DNA of 64,000 nt from Bin5 sp965116395 (GTDB taxonomy: Bacteria > Chloroflexota > Anaerolineae > Caldilineales > Caldilineaceae): NCBI GenBank assembly GCA_965116395.1, contig OZ220684.1, positions 1,612,001-1,676,000 of the forward strand, in the 5' to 3' direction. The position numbers were made by a program, and so were the translations under genes. This document shows positions 16,123 to 24,683 of this stretch, piece after piece. Position 1 is the first letter of the stretch. Every line of letters begins with the position of its first letter. A model generated the notes under the pieces. That model saw only the letters and a program-made list of their open reading frames with translations. It ran no database searches and was not told the origin of the DNA.

Positions 16123-18402
16123 ATGCGAGCAGTCGGTAGCAGCATACCCCGATTTGATGCGGCGGAGAAGGTGACAGGGCAGGCTGCCTATCCGGCGGAT
16201 ATCGACCTGCCGGGTCAGGCGTGGTTGAAGATCGTTTTCGCGGGCGTGCCCCATGCGCGCATTGTCCGGATGGACACGGCGCGGGCGGCGGCGGCGGACG
16301 GTGTCGTGGCAGTTCTGACGGCGGCGGACGTGCCGGTGAACGAATACGGGCTGGTGATGCCGGATCAGCCTGTGCTGTGCGGGTTGGGGAGTACGCCGCA
16401 GGCTGAGGTCGTGCGCTGGGAAGGGGACAAGGTGGCGCTGATTGTGGCCGAGACGGCGGCGCAGGCGGAGGCCGCGGCGCGGTTGCTGGACATCGAGTAT
16501 GAAGCGCTGCCGGTCATCACCGACACGGAGCAGGCGCTTGCACCCGAGGCGCGGCCGCTGCATCCGCACCCTTTCAGCAACTTTCCTTACCCAGAAGGGC
16601 GGAACAGACAGTCGAATCTGCTCGTCTCGCATCGCTTGCGCTGCGGGGATATCGGGGCCGGCTTTGCCGAGGCTGATGTGTGCGTGGAAGGTGTCTACAG
16701 CACGCACCCGCAGGAGCACGCGTACCTGCAGCCGGAGGCCGGCCTCGGCCATATGCGCGACGACGGCCGCATTGAGGTGATTGTCGCGGGCCAGTGGATG
16801 CACGAGGACCAGGAACAGATCGCGCATGCTCTGGACCTGCCCTTGAACCAGATTGTTGTGCGCTACCCGGCTGTTGGCGGCGCATTTGGCGGGCGGGAGG
16901 ATATGTCGATACAGATCCCGCTGGCGCTGGCGGCGTGGAAGACGGGGCGCGCGGTCAAGACCATTTGGAGCCGGGAGGAGTCGATTGTCGGGCATCATAA
17001 GCGGCATGGGTTTGTCATTCGCGCCAAGTGGGGGGCAACCAAAGACGGCAAGATTGTGGCGGCGCAGATGGATTTGACCAGTGACTCGGGCGCTTACTCC
17101 TATACCAGTACCAAGGTGCTGGCCAACGCCACTTTGATGTGCCTGGGCCCGTATGAGATTCCGAATGCGCATGTGGACGCGCGCACGGTTTATACCAACA
17201 ACTGTCCGGGGGGCGCATTTCGCGGTTTTGGCGGGCCGCAGGCCCACTTTGCCGCCGAGATGCAGATGGCCAAGCTGGCGCATGCACTGCAGATGGACCC
17301 GGTCGAACTGCGGATGCGTAATATTTTGCGAGAGGGCTCGATCCTGGTCACCGGCAGCCCGATTCCTGCCGGCTGTACGACCGAAGAGGTGCTGGAGGAG
17401 GCCGCGCGCCAGGGCGGCTGGCAGAAGAGCAATGGCCGGTGGTCAGTCGCAACTGCAGCAGCCGGTAACGGGCAGCTGGAAGGTGGTAACGGGCTTCTGA
17501 GCACGAGCCTTGATTCCTCACGCGAACGGACCGCGCGGGGGCGGGGGATCGCTGCATCATACAAGAACGTCGGCTACAGTTTCGGCTTTCCGGAGCACTG
17601 TACGGCCTGGGTTGAGCTGCACGGCGGGGAGAAGATCGAGCGGGCACGGGTCGGCTGTGTTGGCGCGGAGGTGGGGCAGGGCGCACACACTGTCTTCATT
17701 CAGTTGACGGCGGAGATGCTGGGGCTGTCGCCGGAGCAGGTGGAGTTGGAGGCGGCCGACACCGACGTGACCGGTTCGAGCGGCAGCAGTTCGGCCAGCC
17801 GGATGACCTTTATGGCCGGCAATGCGATTGAGGGCGCGGCGGCGCAAGCTCTGGCGCTGTGGCAGGATGAAGAGCGCCCGGCGCGCGCCGAGTTTGTCTA
17901 TCATCCGCGGGCCACGACTCCATTCGACCGCGACACAGGGGCGTGCGACCCCAATATCACCTACGGCTATTGCGCGCAGGTGGCCGACGTCGAGGTGGAC
18001 CTGGATACCGGGCACGTGACGGTCAAGCGGCTGGTCAGCGTCAACGACGTGGGCAAGGCGATTCATCCGCAGCATGTGGAAGGGCAGATCGAAGGGGCGG
18101 TGGCGCAGTCGGTCGGCTGGACGCTGCTGGAGAATTATCTGCAAGAGGAGGGGGTTACCATCACTCCCTACCTGAGCAACTATCTGATTCCCAGCGTGGC
18201 CGATGTGGCCGAGGAGATCGTGCCTGTAATCCTTGAGATTCCGGATCCGCAGGGTCCGCTGGGGGCGCGCGGGATGGCTGAGATGCCCTTTTTGCCGACC
18301 GCGCCGGCGATTGCGGCCGCGCTGCACGATGCGCTCGGCGTCTGGTATGATGTGTTGCCTTTTACGCCGGAAACGGTCTGGCGCGGCTTGGAGCGTAGTT
18401 AG
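16123..18402 (+). CDS. Molybdenum hydroxylase molybdopterin-binding subunit
   Basis: 759 aa of the xanthine/aldehyde/CO dehydrogenase large-subunit family. The N-terminal a/b hammerhead domain has RFDAAEKVTGQAAYPADI and PHARIVRMD. The Mo-cofactor domains show GAFGGREDMSIQIPLALAAW, GAFRGFGGPQAHFAAEMQM and VGCVGAEVGQGAHTVFIQ. The C-terminal GPLGARGMAEMPFLPTAPAI carries the position of the catalytic Glu. No selenocysteine or AYRxCSFR-type CO-dehydrogenase loop was seen, so it is probably not a true form I CO dehydrogenase. Its partner is the FAD/FeS fusion at 13027; the two are now separated by two unrelated genes and repeat A. Substrate unknown (purine, aldehyde or N-heterocycle). Confidence 0.9.
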   Translation: MRAVGSSIPRFDAAEKVTGQAAYPADIDLPGQAWLKIVFAGVPHARIVRMDTARAAAADGVVAVLTAADVPVNEYGLVMPDQPVLCGLGSTPQAEVVRWEGDKVALIVAETAAQAEAAARLLDIEYEALPVITDTEQALAPEARPLHPHPFSNFPYPEGRNRQSNLLVSHRLRCGDIGAGFAEADVCVEGVYSTHPQEHAYLQPEAGLGHMRDDGRIEVIVAGQWMHEDQEQIAHALDLPLNQIVVRYPAVGGAFGGREDMSIQIPLALAAWKTGRAVKTIWSREESIVGHHKRHGFVIRAKWGATKDGKIVAAQMDLTSDSGAYSYTSTKVLANATLMCLGPYEIPNAHVDARTVYTNNCPGGAFRGFGGPQAHFAAEMQMAKLAHALQMDPVELRMRNILREGSILVTGSPIPAGCTTEEVLEEAARQGGWQKSNGRWSVATAAAGNGQLEGGNGLLSTSLDSSRERTARGRGIAASYKNVGYSFGFPEHCTAWVELHGGEKIERARVGCVGAEVGQGAHTVFIQLTAEMLGLSPEQVELEAADTDVTGSSGSSSASRMTFMAGNAIEGAAAQALALWQDEERPARAEFVYHPRATTPFDRDTGACDPNITYGYCAQVADVEVDLDTGHVTVKRLVSVNDVGKAIHPQHVEGQIEGAVAQSVGWTLLENYLQEEGVTITPYLSNYLIPSVADVAEEIVPVILEIPDPQGPLGARGMAEMPFLPTAPAIAAALHDALGVWYDVLPFTPETVWRGLERS

Positions 18403-18437
18403 CATGGTGCCATATGCCAGAGTAACTATCCACGATT

Positions 18438-19310
18438 ATGGCGTCCGGAAACGATGATAACCGCATAAGCAGTCTGGTCTGGGGCGTGGTCCTGGCGGTG
18501 GCGGGGATCGGTCTGCTCCTGTTCAACCTGGGTCTCTTCGCCCGCTACGAACCATACGTCCAGTACGTTGCCGCGGCGCTGCTGGGTGTGCTGGCGCTGG
18601 GCTTCGTTGGCAGCTATCTGTCGGCCCGGCTCTCGCCGGCTGCCCGCCGCGGGGATGGGGCGGACGGCAGCACCGACCACTGGTGGCGGCTGATTCCGGC
18701 CTGGACGCTGATCGCTTTGGCGGTGATGGTCTACCTTTCGACTCTGCGGGAACTGGACCAGCGGGTAACGGCTGCCGCGCTGTTCGTTGGTCAGGCAATC
18801 GCCTTCGCCCACATTTATCTGCTGGACAGGGCCGGGCGTTGGTGGGCGATCATACCCGGCGGGTTCATGCTGATGTTGGGCGGCACGATTGCGCTGAGCA
18901 GCGTCACTGAGGAGCCGGCCGCCCTGGGCACGGCGCTCTTTGTCGGGCTGGGCGCGGTTTTCTTTCTGCTCTACCTGTTGGGACAGCGGCGGCAGTTATG
19001 GTGGGCGCTGATTCCGGGGTCGGTTCTGGTGCTGTTCGGCCTCTTTCTCTTTTCGGCTGAACGCGGGGAGCAGATTTGGGTACTGCGCTGGTGGCCGCTG
19101 CTGCTGCCGCTGCTGGGCGCGTGGTTGATCTGGCGGGCAACGCGGCCGTTAGCCAACCGTAAACTGGTGACTAACAGTGCGCCCGGTCGGTCGCGCTCGA
19201 CCAACCAGCCGTCCGAGAGACAGGCGCGGCCGCGGAGGTTGGGTGAATACGGCGGTCCTGCACCCGGCGCGGCGGTGGAGGTTATGCCCGACCCTGAGGA
19301 AACCGAGTGA
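18438..19310 (+). CDS. Multi-pass membrane protein of unknown function
   Basis: 290 aa with about seven or eight hydrophobic segments and a soluble, basic, Pro-rich C-terminal tail. A repeated element, WW(R/A)(L/I)IPxxxLxxxG, occurs three times (HWWRLIPAW, RWWAIIPGG, LWWALIPGS), marking an internal repeat of paired helices. N-terminus MASGNDDNR is cytoplasm-like. It begins 35 bases after the molybdopterin subunit on the same strand, so co-transcription is possible but no functional link is apparent. No known transporter signature was recognised. Confidence 0.72.
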   Translation: MASGNDDNRISSLVWGVVLAVAGIGLLLFNLGLFARYEPYVQYVAAALLGVLALGFVGSYLSARLSPAARRGDGADGSTDHWWRLIPAWTLIALAVMVYLSTLRELDQRVTAAALFVGQAIAFAHIYLLDRAGRWWAIIPGGFMLMLGGTIALSSVTEEPAALGTALFVGLGAVFFLLYLLGQRRQLWWALIPGSVLVLFGLFLFSAERGEQIWVLRWWPLLLPLLGAWLIWRATRPLANRKLVTNSAPGRSRSTNQPSERQARPRRLGEYGGPAPGAAVEVMPDPEETE

Positions 19311-19395
19311 GAAACGGTTCGGGGCGGGGAGATTTCTGGAATAATAGACCCCTTACTAGTGCAGACTGATCTGCAAGAGACAATGGAGTCATGAA

Positions 19396-19767
19396 ATGAA
19401 TTTAGGTAGTTTTTCGGTGAGCTTGGCAGTCAAGGATCTTTCAGTTTCAAAAGCGTTTTATGAAAAGCTCGGATTTGCGGTTTTCGCGGGTGAGGCAAGC
19501 GAGGGCTGGCTCATCATGAAGAGTTCCAGTTGCGTGATTGGCCTCTTTCAAGGGATGTTCGAAAAGAACATTCTGACTTTCAACCCGGGCTGGGACAGTT
19601 CCGCGCAACCGCTTGACACTTTCACCGATGTGAGAGAGATCCAGGAGAAGCTTAAAGCGGACGGGATCGAGTTTGCGAGCGAAGCCGACGAAACGACAAC
19701 AGGGCCGGCGAGTTTTGTGATATTGGATCCTGACGGCAATCCCATTCTCGTCGATCAGCATGTTTGA
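19396..19767 (+). CDS. VOC-superfamily (glyoxalase-like) protein
   Basis: 123 aa forming the paired beta-alpha-beta-beta-beta modules of the vicinal-oxygen-chelate fold: VSLAVKDLSVSKAFYEKLGF at the start, and FVILDPDGNPILVDQ at the end. The first metal position expected in glyoxalase I (His in strand 1) is Ser/Leu here, so it may be a non-metal or resistance-type member. Start ATG at 19396 (MNLGSF); upstream ATGAA overlap at 19391 is out of frame. Function cannot be assigned. Confidence 0.8.
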   Translation: MNLGSFSVSLAVKDLSVSKAFYEKLGFAVFAGEASEGWLIMKSSSCVIGLFQGMFEKNILTFNPGWDSSAQPLDTFTDVREIQEKLKADGIEFASEADETTTGPASFVILDPDGNPILVDQHV

Positions 19768-19853
19768 CAACCCCGGTGGTCAGTGATCAGTGGCCGGTGA
19801 CTTCGTGAACTGCTGGCCACTGACAATCGAAATCTCAGAAAGGTATAGTTCTC

Positions 19854-20651
19854 ATGTCTGAATTCGTTCTCACTCTGGTGCAGATGGACTGTTTGTTTGG
19901 CGACCCGGCGGGCAACTTCGAGCGCGCGGAGGCGTTCATCGAGGATGCAGCCGGCCGCGGGAGCGATCTGGTGGTGCTGCCGGAGGTGTGGCATAGCTCT
20001 ATCGACCTGGCAAACGCGGAAGCGTACGCGTCGCCGGTGGCGGCCGAGGCCGGCGATGACGGCTGGTTTGGACGCTTCGCGACGCTGGCGAGGGACAACC
20101 ATGTCTGGCTGACGGGGTCGATGCTGGAGAGCCAGGGGGACCAGTTCTACAATACGATGGTGCTTTACAGCCCGGAGGGCAGGCTGGCCGCCACTTACAG
20201 GAAGATGCACCTTTTTCGACTGATGAATGAAGAGAAGTACCTGGCGCCGGGAGAAACGGGCACGATGCACGAGTTGCCGTGGGGCTGCGCGGGGCTGGCG
20301 ATCTGCTATGATCTGCGTTTTCCCGAGCTGTTTCGGCGCTATGCGCTGGAGGGCGCGCGTCTGATGATCCTGCCGGCGGCGTGGCCGCAACCGCGGCGGA
20401 TGCACTGGCGGACGCTGTTGCGCAGCCGGGCGATCGAGAATCAGTGTTTCGTGGCCGCGTGCAACCGCGTGGGGACGGTCGACGATGTGAGCTTTTTCGG
20501 TTCGTCGGGGGTGATCGATCCGTGGGGCGAGACGCTGGTTGAGGGCGGTGAGACGGAGGCGCTGCTGACGGTGCGCATCGATTTGGAAACGGTGGAGGCG
20601 ACGCGGGCGAAGATTCCGATTTTTGCGGATAGGCGGCCGGAGTTGTATTGA
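19854..20651 (+). CDS. Carbon-nitrogen hydrolase (nitrilase superfamily)
   Basis: 265 aa with the complete Glu-Lys-Cys triad: Glu44 in LVVLPEVW, Lys117 in TYRKMHLF, and Cys151 in AICYDLRFPELFR. The DLRFPE context and size match the omega-amidase/NIT2-like branch, which hydrolyses alpha-ketoglutaramate or related small amides, or the deaminated-glutathione amidase branch. Cytoplasmic, no signal peptide. AGAAAGG lies just upstream of the ATG. Substrate within this branch is not resolvable by eye. Confidence 0.87.
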   Translation: MSEFVLTLVQMDCLFGDPAGNFERAEAFIEDAAGRGSDLVVLPEVWHSSIDLANAEAYASPVAAEAGDDGWFGRFATLARDNHVWLTGSMLESQGDQFYNTMVLYSPEGRLAATYRKMHLFRLMNEEKYLAPGETGTMHELPWGCAGLAICYDLRFPELFRRYALEGARLMILPAAWPQPRRMHWRTLLRSRAIENQCFVAACNRVGTVDDVSFFGSSGVIDPWGETLVEGGETEALLTVRIDLETVEATRAKIPIFADRRPELY

Positions 20652-20707
20652 GGGGGGGTTGACTGAGGGACGAAACGAGTGGCGAAAGGCGAGGTAGGAG
20701 TTAAGTT

Positions 20708-20995
20708 ATGATCGGAACATTCACTCGCTGGGATGTCACCGAGCATTTACGCACTGAAGAAGATGCCCGTCTCTATCTTGAAGCGGCTTTCGAAGAGGAC
20801 CTGGGCGACGGGCGTCTGATTCGCGCCGCGCTCGGGGACATTGTCCGTGGCCGCGATATGAGCGAATTGGCGCGAGAGATAGGGATGACTTGCGAAGGAC
20901 TGTCTGAAGCGCTCTCTGAGGACGGCGGCCTAAGCTTTGGGACCGTCCTAAAGATCATCGGCGCGCTGGGGATGCGACTGGGTGTCGCCGGCTAG
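20708..20995 (+). CDS. Orphan HigA-like addiction-module antidote protein
   Basis: 95 aa of the 'probable addiction module antidote' family: TRWDVTEHLRTEEDARLYLEAA opening and an HTH with MSELAREIGMTCEGLSEALSE, ending in FGTVLKIIGALGMRL. These DNA-binding antitoxins normally follow a RelE/HigB-like toxin gene by a few bases. Here the preceding gene is the nitrilase and no ~100-aa toxin frame lies on either side, so it appears orphan. AGGAG stands ~8 bases before the ATG. Confidence 0.82.
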   Translation: MIGTFTRWDVTEHLRTEEDARLYLEAAFEEDLGDGRLIRAALGDIVRGRDMSELAREIGMTCEGLSEALSEDGGLSFGTVLKIIGALGMRLGVAG

Positions 20996-21287
20996 GGCGC
21001 TGGCGGAGGGACGGGGTTAGAAGAATTTTGATCGGCAGTCCCTTTTGCTGGCAGTAGGCACATGGGAGGTTGGTTTCGTCTCACACGCCAAAATCTGAAG
21101 TGGGAGTGTGGGACGGGAACAGGTTAGCCGAATAGAGAAGCCCTCTGCCCAGGTATCGCAAACCCCTTTTCCCAGTAGTTCGGGACACGCCCAACGCTGC
21201 AAAAAATGGATTTCGCTGACACTATCCTTCAGACCGCCGCTCGCAAGTGGATTCGGATTGACAGAAGTGTGTAGCGAAGCAGCCCGC

Positions 21288-21755
21288 TCAGCGGATATCG
21301 GTGTCTGCCAGAATCTCGCGCACTCCGTCTCGTAGTGCTTCCGGTAGACGGTAGGTTCCTTCGCCGGTCGCCTCGTCTCGCCCGTACTCGAGATAGGACG
21401 ACGTCCCGTCATAACCGTTGGTGCCGATTACGCGTGCGCCGAACTTCCCTAATACACCGTTGAGTTGGGCGAGGGTCAAGCCAGTCGCCTCGCAGAGTGT
21501 GGAGCGCGAAACGTATCTTTCGGCATCCTCGGCCTGGCAAAGCGTCTTCAACATGATTCTGGTGTTCTCGGTCAGAGGGCGCCGCGTCAGGGCCCGGTGC
21601 ATGATTTCAACGGATACAGACTTAGCCGGCTCGTCAGGCGCCTCCCGTTGGTCTGATTGCTGAGCTGTCGACTGCGCGACTTGTGCGGCCTGGACGGCCT
21701 CGATTATCGCGGCAATCTCTTCTGGGGTGCCCTTACAGACGAGCTTAAGTTCCAT
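21288..21755 (-). CDS. Hypothetical protein, possible winged-helix domain
   Basis: 155 aa from the ATG giving MELKLVCKG, which has GGGAG seven bases upstream; the frame could start 33 bases earlier but without a ribosome-binding site. The N-terminal ~30 residues (TPEEIAAIIEAVQAAQ) are helical, a Gln/Ser-rich linker follows. The C-terminal part (TRIMLKTLCQAEDAERYVSRSTLCEATGLTLAQLNGVLGKFGARV) looks like a winged helix, followed by a Tyr-Leu-Pro region. No family recognised. Transcribed alone from a promoter-like sequence at 21819-21847. Confidence 0.65.
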   Translation of the reverse strand: MELKLVCKGTPEEIAAIIEAVQAAQVAQSTAQQSDQREAPDEPAKSVSVEIMHRALTRRPLTENTRIMLKTLCQAEDAERYVSRSTLCEATGLTLAQLNGVLGKFGARVIGTNGYDGTSSYLEYGRDEATGEGTYRLPEALRDGVREILADTDIR

Positions 21756-21818
21756 AGCATGACTCCCATTTGAGTTGTGGAGATACATGACTTAGTCAAA
21801 ATAATATGCGCAAGTTTT

Positions 21819-21847
21819 AAGTTACGTAAGGCAGTGGGCTTTGTCAA
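21819..21847 (-). promoter_or_regulatory. Promoter for the 21288-21755 gene
   Basis: Minus strand: TTGACA (21842-21847), 17-nt spacer, TAACTT (21819-21824). The -35 is perfect, the -10 weak. The region to 22112 contains nothing else recognised. Confidence 0.5.
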
Positions 21848-22112
21848 GGGTTTACGGGACCTAATTCGGTCTACAGAATAGGAATTTATTGTTGTACGGT
21901 GGTCGAGTGGTTTTGCAGGGGTAGAAACGCGCAAAGGCCGCCAGTTTGGGGGACATTGTGCCGACATTTGGCCTGAATGCGGGTTGGCCGGAAGCATGAG
22001 GCCCGTATGTTGGGATAGTGCTCGGTGTTTAGGTGCTGACCTATTAGTGCGGGGGCGACCATTTTGTTAATTGTCAGCTGGCCGGCCTCTTGGCAGCTGG
22101 CCCAGAGACAAC

Positions 22113-22140
22113 AAAAAGCAGAGCGGTCGCTCTGCTTTTT
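22113..22140 (-). terminator. Rho-independent terminator of the SPFH/DUF2207 cassette
   Basis: Perfect stem GCAGAGCG (22118-22125) with CGCTCTGC (22128-22135), flanked by five A and five T so that it works in both directions. On the minus strand it ends in TTTTTG, 73 bases after the SPFH stop codon. Confidence 0.85.
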
Positions 22141-22212
22141 ACCATTTGAAGGCCTTAGATTGTTTGGAAGTGCCTGAACATCCCTTTTTCGGGCAGGACT
22201 TTCTGACTGTAG

Positions 22213-23328
22213 CTACCCCGCCAGGAAATCGTCGATGGCCTGCCTGGCAATGCGGTAGTGGCTGCCGATCTGCCTGGCCTGGAGGGAGCCATCGTCGATC
22301 AGGGCCTGGATGTCGGCGGGCGTGACCTGGAGGTAGGTGGCGGCCTGTTCGAGCGTCATGACGGCTGGGGCTGCTGGTGGTTGGGGCGCGGCGGGTGGCT
22401 GGGGCGTCGCGGGGGGTTGGGGGGTCGCGGGCGGGTTGGGCGCGGCGCTGGCGGGCTGTGCAGGGGCCTGCGGGGGGTTCATGGCGTTGGTGATCATGCC
22501 GGCCATGCCGGCGCCGAGGCCGATCCCGGCGCCGAGGCCCAGGCCTTCACCGGTTCCGCCGGCACCGCCGGGCTGTTGGGCCGCGTCGCCCAGTGCGCGC
22601 GCGGTCTTGAACTGCATGTAGGCGGCCATGTCGCCGATGGCGCCCATGCTGGCGCGTTCGTCGATTGCTTTGGCCGTCTCCTCGGTGGGGCTGATCGAGA
22701 CGATGCGGAACTGCTTGAGCGCCAGCCCCATGGCAGTGAAATCATCCTGCAGCGTGGCGCGCATGGCTGCGCTGAGCTCGTCGAACAGGCGCGGCAGGTC
22801 GAGAATGCTGGTCATGTTCTCGCCCCACATGTCGGTCATGCGGCTGATGATGGCGCTGCGCAGGAAGTCGTTGATCTGGCCGGTGCGGTACATACCCTGG
22901 GTGCCGACGAACTGGTCGACGAAACGCTTGGGGTCGGCGATCTGCATGGTGTACTGGCCGAAGCCGCGCAGACGCACCAGCCCCAGGTCGGTATCGCGCA
23001 GGGTGACCGGTTCGGGCGTGCCCCATTTCATGTCGGTGAACTCGCGCATGTTGGCGAAGAAGACTTCGGCGGTGAAGATGTCCTGGCCGCCGGTGCCCAT
23101 GCGCAAGAGTCCCGACAGGATCGGCAGGTTGGCGGTGGTGATGGTGTGCCGACCCGGTTCGAACAGATCCAGCGATTTGCCGTCGCGGTAGAAGACGGCG
23201 CGCTGGCTCTCGCGCACGATGACCTGGCTGCCGAAGCGGAAATCGCCCGAGCCGACTTCCGGTAGGCGTACGACGAGCTCCTGCGCGCCCTGGTCCGGCG
23301 CTTCGATTACGTCAATGATTCTTGCCAT
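22213..23328 (-). CDS. SPFH/band-7 protein with C-terminal excisionase-like HTH
   Basis: 371 aa. Residues ~25-240 form a YdjI-type SPFH domain (GSQVIVRESQRAVFYRDG at the start, FGQYTMQIADPKRFVDQFV in the middle). It has no N-terminal transmembrane segment, so it is expected to be recruited to the membrane by partners. A low-complexity Gly/Pro/Ala/Gln linker (~255-320) follows. The end is a MerR/excisionase-family helix-turn-helix (TLEQAATYLQVTPADIQALI ... YRIARQAIDDFL). Bacillus YdjI acts in envelope-stress handling with membrane partners YdjG/YdjH; by analogy the neighbouring zinc-ribbon and DUF2207 proteins may be anchors. Last gene of its cassette; a DNA-binding function of the HTH is not shown. 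Confidence 0.85.
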   Translation of the reverse strand: MARIIDVIEAPDQGAQELVVRLPEVGSGDFRFGSQVIVRESQRAVFYRDGKSLDLFEPGRHTITTANLPILSGLLRMGTGGQDIFTAEVFFANMREFTDMKWGTPEPVTLRDTDLGLVRLRGFGQYTMQIADPKRFVDQFVGTQGMYRTGQINDFLRSAIISRMTDMWGENMTSILDLPRLFDELSAAMRATLQDDFTAMGLALKQFRIVSISPTEETAKAIDERASMGAIGDMAAYMQFKTARALGDAAQQPGGAGGTGEGLGLGAGIGLGAGMAGMITNAMNPPQAPAQPASAAPNPPATPQPPATPQPPAAPQPPAAPAVMTLEQAATYLQVTPADIQALIDDGSLQARQIGSHYRIARQAIDDFLAG

Positions 23329-23404
23329 CAGTTTTCTCCTGTATGTCGAACTCCGGTGGCCAGGGTCCGGTGGTTAGTGGTGGAGCCGGAAACTGCAGAG
23401 AGCG

Positions 23405-23938
23405 CTATTCGCTATCTGCCGCGGTTGTGATCGTCTGACTGCGCTTGTCGAAGAGCCGCTGGAGTTCGGTCACGGTGTCGTTGACGGCTTCGATGGCGGG
23501 GCCGATTGCGTCGCGCTCTGCCGTGTTTGCCTCCAGGTGGTCGATCCTCTCTTTGATTTCCTGGGCGCGCTCGGCAAGGGCGGTGTCGAAGCGATGGAGG
23601 GCGTCGAGCTGCGCTTCCTGGATCTTTACGGCCGCGAACAGCCCGGCATAGCCGTAGCTGGCCGTCTTGATGCGGTCGATGAGGGTCTGCAGCCGCTGGA
23701 TGGCGCCGTCGGCGTCGTCGAGCCAGGCCAGCCCGCCGGCGCGCAGCAGTTTCTTCTGCACGTCGTACAGCCGCTGCTTCTCCTGTTCCAGTTCGGTAAC
23801 CAGCAGCTGGCGCAGGCGGTGGTCGGCCTCGCGGCGCAGCTCCTTATCGTTGTATTCGCGCACCAGCGGCAGCCCCTTGAGCAGCCGCTCGATGGCTCCC
23901 ATATTCTGGTCAGCTTTTTCCACAAAGGAATCGGTCAT
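23405..23938 (-). CDS. Coiled-coil protein of the SPFH cassette
   Basis: 177 aa, predicted almost entirely alpha-helical and highly charged, with long heptad-like stretches (LRQLLVTELEQEKQRLYDVQKKLL; AQEIKERIDHLEANTAER). No membrane segment or signal. It resembles cytoplasmic coiled-coil partners of membrane-stress systems in general shape but has no recognisable PspA signature and is shorter. Position between the zinc-ribbon membrane protein and the SPFH protein suggests a linker or scaffold role. ATG gives MTDSFVEK, with AGAGGACAAAG-type sequence upstream. Confidence 0.7.
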   Translation of the reverse strand: MTDSFVEKADQNMGAIERLLKGLPLVREYNDKELRREADHRLRQLLVTELEQEKQRLYDVQKKLLRAGGLAWLDDADGAIQRLQTLIDRIKTASYGYAGLFAAVKIQEAQLDALHRFDTALAERAQEIKERIDHLEANTAERDAIGPAIEAVNDTVTELQRLFDKRSQTITTAADSE

Positions 23939-24032
23939 CTTTGTCCTCTTGTTCGGCCAACTTTCGACGCGCCGGTCGGGCGGGGCGAAAGCCGGTCCCG
24001 CTATGTAATGGGGTTGAAACCTTCTCTAATCA

Positions 24033-24575
24033 TTACGCAGTGGTATTCATCCGGGTTGCAGCCCGTTGGGTCAGGAACACTTCGCTGCCGCAATAGCCGC
24101 ATTGGATCAGCCCCTTGCCGGCCAGCTCGAGTTCGCCGCCGCAGTTGGGGCAGTTGCGGCCGTCGGTCAGCTTCTGGCTGTCGACACTGTAGAGAAGACC
24201 TTCCTCCCAGTTGATGGCGCCGCTGAAGAGCTTCTTGCCCACCAGGGTGCGGATCATATCCTCCACTGATTCGCGCGGCTGCTGCAGCTCGACGATGATC
24301 TCCTGCACGGTCACCTGGCCCTGGGTCAGGACCATATTCAGGATCTTCTTTTCCTGGGCGACTTGGGCGAATTCGGTCTCTTCCTGCTGCCCTTTGCGCC
24401 AGAGGTAGAAGCCGATGCCCAGCAGGGGCGCGCACACTATCAGCGCCAGGAACAGTCCTATCACAATCCCGCCGGCGTTCGTGCCGGTCGTTACCACCGT
24501 TGCGGTCCAGCCGAGGAACAGGATGGCTGATATCGCCATGATCGTCAGGCCGACGATGCGGCCACCTCCGCGCAT
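24033..24575 (-). CDS. Membrane protein with winged helix and zinc ribbon
   Basis: 180 aa. Two transmembrane segments (~8-28 and ~35-58) precede a cytoplasmic winged-helix-like region (KKILNMVLTQGQVTVQEIIVEL), and a C-terminal zinc ribbon with Cys142-x2-Cys145 and Cys159-x2-Cys162. The layout recalls YdjG-type zinc-ribbon membrane proteins that act with SPFH proteins in Bacillus. The leader and first ~17 codons are closely similar to those of the DUF2207 gene upstream. It sits second from the start of the shared minus-strand cassette. Confidence 0.75.
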   Translation of the reverse strand: MRGGGRIVGLTIMAISAILFLGWTATVVTTGTNAGGIVIGLFLALIVCAPLLGIGFYLWRKGQQEETEFAQVAQEKKILNMVLTQGQVTVQEIIVELQQPRESVEDMIRTLVGKKLFSGAINWEEGLLYSVDSQKLTDGRNCPNCGGELELAGKGLIQCGYCGSEVFLTQRAATRMNTTA

Positions 24576-24683
24576 GTTTCGCTCCTTACTGTTTCCGAGG
24601 ACTCGCTAACTCAACCGGTATAAAAGCATTCACTTTGCGGCATCCTTGACGCTCATCTTGCAGAGAGAAGGCGCATTCCGAAT

